A program made the position numbers and the translations under genes. Shown here one piece after another: positions 15,003-23,433 of a stretch of 64,000 bases of DNA. The notes under the pieces are model-generated. The model was not told the origin of the DNA, did no database searches, and saw only the letters and a program-made list of their open reading frames with translations. The DNA is from Streptomyces sp. NBC_00448 (lineage in GTDB: Bacteria; Actinomycetota; Actinomycetes; Streptomycetales; Streptomycetaceae): assembly GCF_036014115.1 (NCBI RefSeq), contig NZ_CP107913.1:2108001-2172000 (forward strand). The letters are read 5' to 3'. How positions within the stretch are numbered: position 1 is the stretch's first letter; each line of letters starts with the position of its first letter.

Positions 15003-15968
15003 TCAGCGCTCACGGCCGCGCGCCTTCAAAGGAGTTGGCGGGAGTTCCGGGGCGAGTAGGCGGTCACCGTCGTAGCCGTGGACCTCGCCGAATCTGGTGC
15101 TCTCATTCCACTCCTCGCGAGCTTCTGCGATATCCTCGTGCGAACGCCCGACGAAGTTCCAGAACATGACGATCTTCTCGGCGAAGGGCTCGCCGCCCAG
15201 GAGCATGAGGGACGCGGAGGTGTCGGCGAGGAGGGGGAGGTCCCGGCGCCCCGCGCCGAGGTAGAGGAGGGACCCGGGGGTGAGGCGGACCCCGTCGACG
15301 TCGGCCTGGCCGGACATCGCGAGGGCGGCGTACTCGAAGTCGGGCTGGAGCGGCAGGCGCGCGGCGGTGCCCTCGGCGAGGGTGAGGTCGGCGCCGACCA
15401 GCGGGCTGTGGATGGTGCCGGGCGAGGCCGCGCCGTCGAGCTCGCCGAGGATTACGGTGGCGTGCAGGCCGTGCGCGGTGACCTCGGGGAGTTCGGTGTG
15501 GTGCTCGAAGGCGGGCGCGATGTGCCGGCGGGAGTCGGGCAGCGCGACCCACAGTTGGGCGCCGTGCAGGTAGCGGGCGTGGTCGCGGGGGGACTCCTCG
15601 GAGTGCGAGATGCCCCGCCCCGAGGTCATCAGGCCCAACTCCCTGGGCCGTACGGTCTGCTTGCTGCCGAGGCTGTCGCGGTGCAGCACCTCCCCGTCGT
15701 GCAGCCAGCTCACGGTCTGGAGCCCCATGTGCGGGTGCGGCGGCACCTGCATTCCCGGTTCGCGGGCGATGTCGTCGGGGCCGTAGTGGTCGACGAAGCA
15801 CCAGGCGCCGATCATCCGGCGGCCGAGGTTGGGCAGCAACCGGCGTACCTGCGTGCTCTCGCCGAGCGGCACGGTGCGGCCGGTGAGCAGTTCGTGGACC
15901 GGAGCGGCGGAGACGTCCTCGCGGCCGCCGCAGACGCTGGCGGACGGTTTCACATCGAGATTGCTCAT
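15003..15968 (-). CDS. pirin family protein
   Basis: 321 residues, full length for pirin. The N-terminal cupin carries the metal ligands: two His in PPHPHMGLQ, then His and Glu in GRGISHSEESP. The C-terminal cupin ends PPTPLKARGRER. Pirins bind Fe and act as quercetinase-like oxygenases or redox-sensing cofactors. ATG 15968 follows the AtuA-family gene by 7 bp, so it is the last gene of an operon with an MDR reductase and AtuA. A 23-bp stretch of its coding sequence (15145-15167) recurs at 343 and 7396 beside integrases, marking it as an integration target that stays intact after insertion. Confidence 0.93.
   Translation of the reverse strand: MSNLDVKPSASVCGGREDVSAAPVHELLTGRTVPLGESTQVRRLLPNLGRRMIGAWCFVDHYGPDDIAREPGMQVPPHPHMGLQTVSWLHDGEVLHRDSLGSKQTVRPRELGLMTSGRGISHSEESPRDHARYLHGAQLWVALPDSRRHIAPAFEHHTELPEVTAHGLHATVILGELDGAASPGTIHSPLVGADLTLAEGTAARLPLQPDFEYAALAMSGQADVDGVRLTPGSLLYLGAGRRDLPLLADTSASLMLLGGEPFAEKIVMFWNFVGRSHEDIAEAREEWNESTRFGEVHGYDGDRLLAPELPPTPLKARGRER
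15145..15167. other. putative attachment site, copy 3, inside the pirin gene
   Basis: Same 23 bp as 7396-7418, here within intact pirin coding sequence (minus strand FWNFVGR region). It would be the right-hand junction of element 2. The element then supplied the present pirin 3' end, which explains why coding identity to the displaced tail is only moderate. Confidence 0.55.
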
Positions 15969-15975
15969 GGCCCGA

Positions 15976-17988
15976 TCATGCCCCCGGACGTGCCCGCGGC
16001 GGCCGAGGCGGCTCCACCAGCCGCTCCGGTATGTCCGCCAAGCGGCCGCGCAGCCGCTCGCCGAGCGCCTTCGCCTGGGGGTCGGCGCGGGTGGACGCGG
16101 CCACGCCGTCGCCGAGCAGGTCGTGCACGACGAAGTTCAGGGCCCGCAGGTGGGGCAGTTCGTAGCGGCTGACCGGCAGCCGGGCGGCCTCGGGCAGCAG
16201 CGCGCGCAGCCGGGGCACGTCGAGGTACTCGCGCAGCCAGGCGTACGCGTCGTCGTCGCGGGCCCACAGCCCGACGTTGGCGTCCCCGCCCTTGTCCCCC
16301 GACCGCGCCCCGATGAGCGTGCCGAGCGGCAACCGTACGGTCCTGCCGTGCGCCGCGCCGGGCCGTCCGCCGTACGGTTCCGCGCGCTCGGGCCGCTGCG
16401 GGCCCGCGACCGGCGACGGCGGCGGGGGGACGGCGTCGGGGCGCAGACCGGGCGGGACGCGGCCCGCGGAGACCCCGCCGGGCGCTCCCCGGCCAGGTGG
16501 TACGCGGCCGGGCGACCCGGGGTCGGCGGACCCGCGGCCGGGCGCGCCGTCGTCAGGACGGCCCCCGGACGGGTCCCCGCGCAGCGGTGCCGCCGGCACG
16601 GGCAGCCGGGTGCCGTCGGCGAGCACCGTGACCGCCCGCACCTCCTGCGCCGGGATCAGCGCGGGCCAGTACACGCCGTACTCGGTGGGCCGGGCGGTGG
16701 CGTGCTCCAGGTACAGGCCGGGGTAGCCGGCCAGCGCGGTGCCGGCGACGGCGGAGAAGAAGCCGCGGCCGACCTTGCCGGGGTCGGGGTCCTTGACCGT
16801 GAGGGTGAGCCGGTCGACCTCGTGGCCGTGCTCGCGCCGCAGGTCGTACCCGGCGAACGCGGCCGGGCCACCGGTGGCGTCGCGCAGCGCTGCTTCGGCG
16901 AAGTCGGCCTTGGCGTCGAGGTCGAGGCCGGTGAGCACGAAGACCGCGGAGTTGCGGTGGCCGCCGACGTGGTTGACGCAGACCTTGAGGGTGTCGGGCG
17001 CGGGCTCCCCGGTCACCGGGCCGACCGCGACCCGGTCGGTGCCCTGCTGGGTGAGCCGTACGGTGTCGAAGCGGGCCACCACGTCGGCGTTGAGGTAGGC
17101 GGGATGGCCTGTCTCGTACAGGAGTTGGGCGGTGACGGTGCCCACGGTGACGGCGCCGCCGGTGCCGGGGTGCTTGGTGATGACGCTGGAGCCGTCCGGG
17201 TGGATCTCGGCGATCGGGAAGCCGGGGTGGACCGGGTCGGGGATCTCGGTGAAGAAGGAGTAGTTGCCGCCGGTGGCCTGGGTGCCGCACTCGATGATGT
17301 GGCCCGCGGTGACCGCGCCGGCCAGCGCGTCCCAGTCGTCGGCGGCCCAGTCGAACGCCCACGCGGCGGGCCCGACGACGAGGGAGGCGTCGGTGACGCG
17401 GCCGCAGACCACCACGTCGGCGCCGGAGCGCAGCGCCTGGGTGATGCCCCAGCCGCCGAGGTAGGCGTTGGCGGTGACCGGCTCGACACCGGCGGAGGCC
17501 AGCGGGCGGCCGGTGGCGAGGTGGGCGAACTCGTGCCCGCGGGACTGGAGTTCGGGCAGCCGGCCGAGCAGGTCGTCGCCCTCGACATGGGCGACGGCGG
17601 GCCGCAGCCCCGCGGCCGCGGCCAGTTCGCGGAGTTTGGCGGCGAGCCCGGCGGGGTTGAGGCCGCCGGCGTTGACCACGACCTTGATGCCGCGCTCCAG
17701 GCAGGTGCCCAGCACGTCGCGCATCTGGGCGAGGAAGGAGACCGCGTAGCCGCCGTCGGGGTCGCGCCGCCGGGCCTTCCACAGCAGCAGCATGGTGAGT
17801 TCGGCGAGGTAGTCGCCGGTCAGTACGTCGATCGGGCCGCCTTCGACCATCTCGCGGGCGGCGGCGAGCCGATCGCCGTAGTAGCCGGAGCAGTTGGCGA
17901 TCCGCAGCGGCGCGGTCCGGCCGCGGCCGGACGTCGACGCCTCACCCGGAGCGGTCGTGCCCACCGGACCGTTCGCCGCACTGGTCAC
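15976..17988 (-). CDS. AtuA-family acyclic terpene utilization protein (DUF1446)
   Basis: 670 residues. The large N-terminal domain (about 25-460) starts LRIANCSGYYGDRLAAAREM and contains GDYLAELTM, VVVNAGGLNP, GCxTDASL-like VCGRVTDASLVVGP and the IECGTQATGGN block of the AtuA/DUF1446 family. A C-terminal small domain (about 565-660) starts LPLGTLIGARSGDKGGDANV, the AtuA ferredoxin-like fold. The two are joined by about 80 residues of Pro/Gly/Arg linker. In Pseudomonas AtuA belongs to citronellol/geraniol degradation; the exact reaction is not settled. GTG 17988 has gggagag upstream. Middle gene of the MDR-AtuA-pirin operon. Confidence 0.88.
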   Translation of the reverse strand: MTSAANGPVGTTAPGEASTSGRGRTAPLRIANCSGYYGDRLAAAREMVEGGPIDVLTGDYLAELTMLLLWKARRRDPDGGYAVSFLAQMRDVLGTCLERGIKVVVNAGGLNPAGLAAKLRELAAAAGLRPAVAHVEGDDLLGRLPELQSRGHEFAHLATGRPLASAGVEPVTANAYLGGWGITQALRSGADVVVCGRVTDASLVVGPAAWAFDWAADDWDALAGAVTAGHIIECGTQATGGNYSFFTEIPDPVHPGFPIAEIHPDGSSVITKHPGTGGAVTVGTVTAQLLYETGHPAYLNADVVARFDTVRLTQQGTDRVAVGPVTGEPAPDTLKVCVNHVGGHRNSAVFVLTGLDLDAKADFAEAALRDATGGPAAFAGYDLRREHGHEVDRLTLTVKDPDPGKVGRGFFSAVAGTALAGYPGLYLEHATARPTEYGVYWPALIPAQEVRAVTVLADGTRLPVPAAPLRGDPSGGRPDDGAPGRGSADPGSPGRVPPGRGAPGGVSAGRVPPGLRPDAVPPPPSPVAGPQRPERAEPYGGRPGAAHGRTVRLPLGTLIGARSGDKGGDANVGLWARDDDAYAWLREYLDVPRLRALLPEAARLPVSRYELPHLRALNFVVHDLLGDGVAASTRADPQAKALGERLRGRLADIPERLVEPPRPPRARPGA

Positions 17989-18000
17989 CGTACTCTCCCG

Positions 18001-19059
18001 TCACTTCGCTTCCGGGTCACCGACCTGGACGATCATCTTGCCGGTGTTGTCGCCGCGCAAGACCCCGATGAAGGCGTCCACGGTGCCGCGGACGCCCTCG
18101 ACGACGGTGTCGTCCGGCACGACGGCGCCCGAGCGCAGGTGCGGCACCAGGAATTCCTCCAACTCGCCCTGAAGCGCGCGGTGGTGCCGGACGAGGAACC
18201 CTTCGAGCCGGACCGCCTTGTGCACGAGGTCGTACAGGTTGCGGGGAGCGGCGGGCGGGCGGTCGGGGTGGTTGTACTGGGCGATGCTGCCGCACCACGC
18301 GATCCGGCCGTGCTCGCGCATGTTGGCGATGAGCCCCTCCAACTGGGAGCCGCCGACGTTCTCGAAGCCGACGTCGATTCCCTCGGGCGCGATCCGCGCC
18401 AACTGCTCGGCGAACGGGCCGTCGTGGTAGTCGAAGGCACCGTCGAAGCCCAGGTTCCGGACCAGGTGCTCGACCTTCGCGGCGGAGCCGGCGCTCCCGT
18501 AGACGGCCGAGGCGCCCATCAACCGGGCGAACCGGCCGACCGCGGTGCCCACTCCCCCGGCCGCGGCCGACACGAACACCCTCTCCCCGGGCTGGAGTCG
18601 GGCAGCACGGGTCAGGCCGGTGTACGCGGTCAGGCCGGTTCCGCCGAGCACGCTCAACCAGGCACGCAGCGGCGCCCCGTCGACCCGCGGCAGCACCCGC
18701 ACCTCGTCGGCGGTGAGCACGGCGTGGGTCCGCCAGCCGGCCCGGTGGAAGACGAGATCGCCCGGGGCGAGGCCGGGCGTGCGGGAGTGCAGCACCCGGC
18801 CGACGGAGCGGCCTTCGAGCGGCGTCCCGAGCTGCCATCCGCCTTCCTCCATCGACTCGCGCATGTACGGATCGACGGACAGGAGGATGTTCTCGACCAG
18901 TGCGGTGCCGGGCTCGGCGGTCGGCACGGGGTGCTCGACGTACGCGAAGTCGGCGGGCGTCGGCATCCCGGTGGGGCGGGCGACCTGGTGGACGGTGGTG
19001 GCGAGGCGGGCGGCGGGGGCCGTGGTCCTACGGCTGGGGCCGGTCTGCGGTGCGGTCAT
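18001..19059 (-). CDS. NADP-dependent alkenal/enone reductase, PTGR/CurA-type MDR
   Basis: 352 residues. NILLSVDPYMRESM near residue 65 is the signature of the prostaglandin/leukotriene reductase branch of zinc-free MDR enzymes. The Rossmann motif is SAAAGGVGTAVGRFA, followed by FENVGG and GRIAWCGSIAQYN. It reduces alpha,beta-unsaturated carbonyls with NADPH, a plausible step when a terpenoid or enone passes through the AtuA pathway. ATG 19059. First gene of the operon; AtuA begins 12 bp after it. Divergent from LysR across a perfect palindrome. Confidence 0.88.
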   Translation of the reverse strand: MTAPQTGPSRRTTAPAARLATTVHQVARPTGMPTPADFAYVEHPVPTAEPGTALVENILLSVDPYMRESMEEGGWQLGTPLEGRSVGRVLHSRTPGLAPGDLVFHRAGWRTHAVLTADEVRVLPRVDGAPLRAWLSVLGGTGLTAYTGLTRAARLQPGERVFVSAAAGGVGTAVGRFARLMGASAVYGSAGSAAKVEHLVRNLGFDGAFDYHDGPFAEQLARIAPEGIDVGFENVGGSQLEGLIANMREHGRIAWCGSIAQYNHPDRPPAAPRNLYDLVHKAVRLEGFLVRHHRALQGELEEFLVPHLRSGAVVPDDTVVEGVRGTVDAFIGVLRGDNTGKMIVQVGDPEAK

Positions 19060-19120
19060 GCGGGTGACGCTAGGCGGGCGCGGCAGGCACCGGCAGACGC
19101 CGCCGTCGATGGATGGCCGG

Positions 19121-19145
19121 CTTCCATGAGCGGTGTTCATGGAAG
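19121..19145. promoter_or_regulatory. LysR operator-like palindrome CTTCCATGA-N7-TCATGGAAG
   Basis: Perfect 9-bp arms with a 7-bp spacer between the divergent MDR gene (start 19059) and lysR (start 19173). It contains the T-N11-A form expected for LysR-type regulators and sits where one site could control both promoters. Confidence 0.7.
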
Positions 19146-19172
19146 GCGGCTGCCCGACGTACGCTGCCGGGT

Positions 19173-20132
19173 GTGACCGTGTCCGCCGTATCCGCCGTGT
19201 CCCCCTCGCCCGACCCGCGCCTGCTCGCCGTCCCCGAACTGCGCGTCCTGGTGGCGGTGGCGCGCGACGGCAGCTTCACCGCCGCCGCCCGCCACCTGGA
19301 CATGACCCAGTCGGCGGTGTCGCACGCGGTCCGGTCGTGCGAGCGGAAGACCGGGGTGGTGCTCTTCGACCGCGGCCGGCACGGCGCCCGTCCGACCGCG
19401 GCGGGCGAGGCAGCCGCGGCGCAGGCCCGCCGTATCCTGCGGCTGCTGGAGTCGCTGGGCGACGAGGCGCGGGGCGCGGCAACGGGTGAGGTGACCGGCC
19501 CGTTGCGGATCGCCGCGTTCCGCAGCGCCGCCGTACAGGTGCTGCCCGTGGCGCTCGCGCGGCTCACGGCCCGCCATCCCGGCCTCGTCCCCAAGGTGCG
19601 GATCGTGCCGGATCTCGGCCGCGGCACCGTGGGAGAGGTCGCCGACGGGCGGGCCGACCTCGCCATCGCGACGCTGGACGCGGCCGCCACCGACACCACC
19701 GGGCTGGTCGCGGCCGCGCTGTTCGACGAGCCGTACGCGCTGGTGCACCCGGTGGGCGCCGCGGACCCGCGCGGACTGCCGCTGATCGACTGGGCGGAGA
19801 ACTGCTCCTCCTACACCCGCCGTTGGTGGTCGGAGCAGGACTGGATACCGAGGGCGACGGTGGACGCGGGCGACGACAGCGTGGTGCTCTCGATGGTGGC
19901 CCGCGGCCTGGGCATGGCGGTCATGCCCGCGCTGGCCCTGGTCGGCGCGCCGGACACCGTGGCGGTCACCGACCTCGGACCGCGCCGCCCGACCCGCCAG
20001 GTCGGCTACGCCACCACCCCGGAGCTGGCCCGCACCCTCCCGGTACGCGCCCTGATCCGCGAACTGCGCTCCGCGGCGCCCGCGGTGCCGACCGGAGCGG
20101 CCCGGCCGGCCGGTGGTTCAATCACGGCATGA
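19173..20132 (+). CDS. LysR-family transcriptional regulator
   Basis: 319 residues from GTG 19173. The winged helix is ELRVLVAVARDGSFTAAARH and LDMTQSAVSHAVRSCER (recognition helix near residues 35-55). The effector domain begins GPLRIAAFRSAAVQVLPVAL and ends about residue 300. It probably activates the divergent MDR-AtuA-pirin operon in response to the substrate. The stop overlaps the NUDIX start as ATGA. Confidence 0.9.
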   Translation: MTVSAVSAVSPSPDPRLLAVPELRVLVAVARDGSFTAAARHLDMTQSAVSHAVRSCERKTGVVLFDRGRHGARPTAAGEAAAAQARRILRLLESLGDEARGAATGEVTGPLRIAAFRSAAVQVLPVALARLTARHPGLVPKVRIVPDLGRGTVGEVADGRADLAIATLDAAATDTTGLVAAALFDEPYALVHPVGAADPRGLPLIDWAENCSSYTRRWWSEQDWIPRATVDAGDDSVVLSMVARGLGMAVMPALALVGAPDTVAVTDLGPRRPTRQVGYATTPELARTLPVRALIRELRSAAPAVPTGAARPAGGSITA

Positions 20133-20704
20133 GCCAACCGCCCGCGAACCCCGCCCCCGGCAGCCCCTCCGGTCCCGACGACGACGGCGGCCTGCTGTCG
20201 GTGCACGAGGTCATCGACATCGTCGACGAGGACGACAACGTCATCGGCACCTCCCCGCGCGGCGAGGCGTACGCCCGCGGGCTACGGCACCGCTGCGCGT
20301 TCATCCTGGCCCGCGACCCGCGGGGCCGGATCTTCGTGCACCGCCGCACCGCCCGCAAGCTCGTCTTCCCGTCCCTGTACGACATGTTCGTCGGCGGCGT
20401 GGTCGGCGCGGGCGAGTCCTACGACGCGACGGCGCTGCGCGAGGCCGAGGAGGAACTGGGCGTGTCCGGGCTGCCGCAGCCCACCCGCCTCTTCACGTTC
20501 CTCTACACGCGGGACCCCGGCCCCGGCAGCTGGTGGTCCACGGTCTACGAGGTACAGGTCGACGGCCCGGTACGCCCGCAGCCCGAAGAGGTCGCCTGGC
20601 ACGACTTCCTCCCCGAGGAGGAGCTCCAACGGCGGCTCGCCGACTGGGAGTTCGTCCCCGACGGCCTGGAGGCGTACCGCCAACTCCTGCACCGGCGCAC
20701 CTGA
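20129..20704 (+). CDS. NUDIX hydrolase (isopentenyl-diphosphate isomerase-like subgroup)
   Basis: 191 residues. The Nudix box GX5EX7REUXEEXGU is complete: GGVVGAGESYDATALREAEE then ELGV (about residues 89-113). The EVIDIVDEDDNVIGTSPRGE start and the RGLRHRCAFIL and HRRTARKLVFPSLYD blocks resemble the YfcD/IDI-like branch. Substrate not predictable; hydrolysis of a nucleoside or prenyl diphosphate is possible. Translationally coupled to lysR by ATGA overlap. Confidence 0.9.
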   Translation: MSQPPANPAPGSPSGPDDDGGLLSVHEVIDIVDEDDNVIGTSPRGEAYARGLRHRCAFILARDPRGRIFVHRRTARKLVFPSLYDMFVGGVVGAGESYDATALREAEEELGVSGLPQPTRLFTFLYTRDPGPGSWWSTVYEVQVDGPVRPQPEEVAWHDFLPEEELQRRLADWEFVPDGLEAYRQLLHRRT

Positions 20705-20783
20705 GGACGGTGCCCCGCAGGACGGCCGGCTCGCCGCGTGTTCGCGCCGGAAGTACGCTCCGGAGGCGCCCCGGAGGGTCCGC

Positions 20784-21797
20784 TCAGCCGACCGCCGCCG
20801 CCAGAAGGGACTCCGCCACCGCCGTTCGCATGTACAGCACCGACCGCCCCGAGCGGTGCGCCGAGACGATGCCCGCGTCCCGCAGCGCCGTCAGGTGCTG
20901 GTTGACCCCGCCCGCGGACAGCCCGGTCCGCCCGGCGAGGTCGCTGGTCGACGCGGGCACCGCCAGTTCCGCGAGCAGCAGCGCCCGGGTACGGCCGAGC
21001 ACCGCCGCGACCGCGTCCGGCACCGCGGGCCGCTCCGCCGACCAGACCGAGCCCCACCCGCGGCTGGGGTAGAAGAGCTGCTTGGCGGCCGGCGAGCCGG
21101 CCGACGTGGTGACCCCCGACCGGGTGAACACCGACGGCACCAGCACCAGGCCCTGCCCCGCCAGGTCCAGACCTGCGGCACAGGCCATCTCGGAGATGGT
21201 CAGGGTGCCCGCGGACCACCGCACGTGCGGGTGCAGGTCGCCGAGCACGGCCTCGGCCCCGTCGGCGGCCAGCCTGCGCGCCTGGTGGAAGACGTCGGCC
21301 TCCAGCACCGCCCGCACCTGCGGCCAGCACGGCGCGAGCGCCGCCGCCCAGTACGCGTCGAGCTCCGCGACGAGGCGGGCGATCCCGGCGGATGGGTCGG
21401 CGTACATCGCCTCGATCCGCTCGGTCCGCAGCCCGAACGCCCGCAGTTCGCGGTGGATCTCGGCGACCGGCGTGGCCGCGACCATCCGCAGTTCGGCGGC
21501 GAGGTCGGCGCCGGCGGCGGGCGGTGGCGGGGTGATGAAGTCGGGGGTGTAGCCGGTGGCCGGCACCAGGTCGAAGAGCAGTCCGCGGTCCAGCCCGGCC
21601 GCCGCGACCTTCGGCACCGCGGCCTCCAGCCAGCGCCGGTGCGCCGATCGGCGGCCCGCCACGCTGCCGACGGCCGACCGCCCGCCCGCCAGTTGGTAGG
21701 TGCGCACGCTCGCCACGACCTCCCACAGCGGGGACAGCGCGAACCGGGTCCGCGCCACATCGCTCGCGGAGAAGGCGAACCGGACCGCTCCCGCCAT
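20784..21797 (-). CDS. ArsR-type regulator with DUF5937-like N-terminal domain
   Basis: 337 residues from ATG 21797, behind gggggaaag. The C-terminal winged helix (about 260-335) reads STSDLAGRTGLSAGGVNQHL, TALRDAGIVSAHRSGRSVLY. The N-terminal region begins RFAFSASDVARTRFALSPLW, the same type of domain as the regulator at 2686-3771, though the proteins differ widely. Divergent from the MFS gene at 21927 with a 7-6-7 palindrome between them, so it probably represses that exporter and itself. Confidence 0.85.
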   Translation of the reverse strand: MAGAVRFAFSASDVARTRFALSPLWEVVASVRTYQLAGGRSAVGSVAGRRSAHRRWLEAAVPKVAAAGLDRGLLFDLVPATGYTPDFITPPPPAAGADLAAELRMVAATPVAEIHRELRAFGLRTERIEAMYADPSAGIARLVAELDAYWAAALAPCWPQVRAVLEADVFHQARRLAADGAEAVLGDLHPHVRWSAGTLTISEMACAAGLDLAGQGLVLVPSVFTRSGVTTSAGSPAAKQLFYPSRGWGSVWSAERPAVPDAVAAVLGRTRALLLAELAVPASTSDLAGRTGLSAGGVNQHLTALRDAGIVSAHRSGRSVLYMRTAVAESLLAAAVG

Positions 21798-21868
21798 GAC
21801 TTTCCCCCTTGCGGCGGTGACCCACCGCTCGCCTCGCGCGCCCGCCGCCGGCGCGCTGCGCCGGCCCG

Positions 21869-21888
21869 GATTCAGCCCTGCCTGAATC
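21869..21888. promoter_or_regulatory. operator-like palindrome GATTCAG-N6-CTGAATC
   Basis: Perfect 7-bp arms, 6-bp spacer, between the divergent ArsR-type gene (21797) and the MFS gene (21927). The sequence is unlike the palindrome in the similar divergent pair at 2628-2644, so the two regulators should have separate specificities. Confidence 0.65.
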
Positions 21889-21926
21889 AATGCCGTCAAC
21901 CCGCCCGGCCACCGCACCATTCCCGC

Positions 21927-23258
21927 ATGACCGCTCCGCCACGGCAAGCTCCTCGGACTGCCGACGCCCTCCCGCCGCCGTCCCCGACCCCGCTCCCCAA
22001 CCCGAACCCGAACCCGAACCCGCTCCCGAGCGGCGGCCCCCGCGGGGCGCGGCGGGTACGGGCCGCCGCCGCACGCCACTTCGGCGGGCTGCCCGGCCCG
22101 TTCTGGGTGGTCTTCAGCGGCACCGTGATCAACCGGGTCGGCACCATGGTCGTGCCGTTCCTCGTCTTCTACCTGGGCTCGCGCGGCGTCACCGCGGACC
22201 AGACGCCTTACGTGCTGGGCGCGCTGGGCGCGGGCGGGCTGGTCGGGCCGGTGCTCGGCGGGTGGTTCGCGGACCGGCTGGGGCGGCGGCAGGCGATCCT
22301 GACCGGGATGGTCGCGACGCCGCTCAGCCAGGCGCTGCTGTTCGCCTCGCCCGGCCTGGTCACGCTCGCGATCGCCGCCGGGCTGCTGGGCGCCGCCGCG
22401 AACCTGCACACGCCGGGCGTGGCCGCGGTGATCGCCGACTCGGCCGGTGCGGACCGCCGCCGGGCCGCGTACGGGCTCTACCACTGGGCGATCAACATCG
22501 GCGCGGCCACGGCCGGCGCGTTCGGCGGCTTCCTCATCTCCCACGGCTTCTGGCTGCTGTTCGTGGTGGACGCGGTGACCTGTCTGGGGTTCGCGGTGGT
22601 CGCCGCGGTCGCGCTGCCGAAGGAGCCGTCGCGTCACGCCGACCGGACCACGGCGTCCGGTGGTTACGGCGTGGTGCTGCGGGACCGGATGCTGCTGGCG
22701 CTGGTCGTGGTGTCGGTCGCGGGCGAATGCGTCTACGCGCAGACGGAGTTCACCGTGCCGCTGGCGATCCGCGACCACGGGCTTTCCGCGGGAGCGTACG
22801 GCCTGGTCGCCGTGGTCAATGCGCTGCTGGTGGTGGTCTGCCAGCCGTTCGCCAACGCCTGGCTGGCGCGCAGGGACCGGATGGTGGTGTGGGCGGCGGC
22901 GTCCGCGCTGGTGGCGGTCGGGGTGGCGGCGACCGGTACCGCGCACTCGACGGGCGGCTTCGTGCTGACCGCCGTGGTGTGGAGTGCGGGCGAGGTGTGC
23001 GCGGGCGGCATCAGCACCTCGGTGGTCGCCGACCTCGCACCCGGCCACGCCCGGGCCCGCTACCAGGCGGCGCTCAGCTGGGCCCGCGGGGTGGCCCGCT
23101 TCCTCTCCCTCGTCGTCGGGCCGGCCCTCTACGCGACGGCCGGCCCGGGCGCCCTGTGGTGGTCGGTCGGGGCGTTCGGCGTCGCGGGGGGCGTCGGCAC
23201 TCTGGCGCTACGACCGGGACTGGCCCGGGCTGAGCAGCGCAACACAGCTTCCGCGTAA
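21927..23258 (+). CDS. MFS transporter
   Basis: 443 residues. After a Pro/Asn-rich N-terminus (four hexamer repeats give NPNPNPNP at about 25-32), twelve or so membrane segments follow. The MFS motif A between segments 2 and 3 is GWFADRLGRRQAIL. Related to drug or sugar efflux proteins of the MdtH/YajR kind. ATG 21927. Likely repressed by the divergent ArsR-type regulator. A hairpin terminator follows at 23311. Confidence 0.88.
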   Translation: MTAPPRQAPRTADALPPPSPTPLPNPNPNPNPLPSGGPRGARRVRAAAARHFGGLPGPFWVVFSGTVINRVGTMVVPFLVFYLGSRGVTADQTPYVLGALGAGGLVGPVLGGWFADRLGRRQAILTGMVATPLSQALLFASPGLVTLAIAAGLLGAAANLHTPGVAAVIADSAGADRRRAAYGLYHWAINIGAATAGAFGGFLISHGFWLLFVVDAVTCLGFAVVAAVALPKEPSRHADRTTASGGYGVVLRDRMLLALVVVSVAGECVYAQTEFTVPLAIRDHGLSAGAYGLVAVVNALLVVVCQPFANAWLARRDRMVVWAAASALVAVGVAATGTAHSTGGFVLTAVVWSAGEVCAGGISTSVVADLAPGHARARYQAALSWARGVARFLSLVVGPALYATAGPGALWWSVGAFGVAGGVGTLALRPGLARAEQRNTASA

Positions 23259-23310
23259 GGCCGTTGGCGACGCGGGAAGGGAACGGGGCAGCCGGCACGG
23301 CGCCTCGACC

Positions 23311-23344
23311 GGCGGTCCGGCGCACACGGGGGTGCCGGACCGCC
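23311..23344. terminator. bidirectional hairpin terminator
   Basis: Perfect 11-bp GC-rich stem (ggcggtccggc / gccggaccgcc) with a 12-nt loop, between the 3' ends of the MFS gene and the convergent membrane-protein gene at 23434. Confidence 0.65.
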
Positions 23345-23433
23345 GCACCACACGCCCCGCCGCCGCCCGGTCGCACCTCAACTGGCCTCCCCGGAAGGTC
23401 CGTTCACGCCCGTTCATGCTCATTCACGCCCGT

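Noticed and set aside
15829..19176. 1115-residue plus-strand ORF
   Set aside because: Antisense to the AtuA and MDR genes. Long antisense frames are normal in GC-rich coding DNA, and the real genes carry clear motifs.
20856..21926. N-terminal extension of the second MFS gene (800-residue frame)
   Set aside because: It is antisense to the ArsR-type regulator. ATG 21927 gives a normal MFS length and leaves the operator free.
22000..22023. Hexamer repeat (aacccg) as a regulatory iteron
   Set aside because: It is coding sequence for an NPNPNPNP run in the MFS N-terminus, so protein low complexity explains it.
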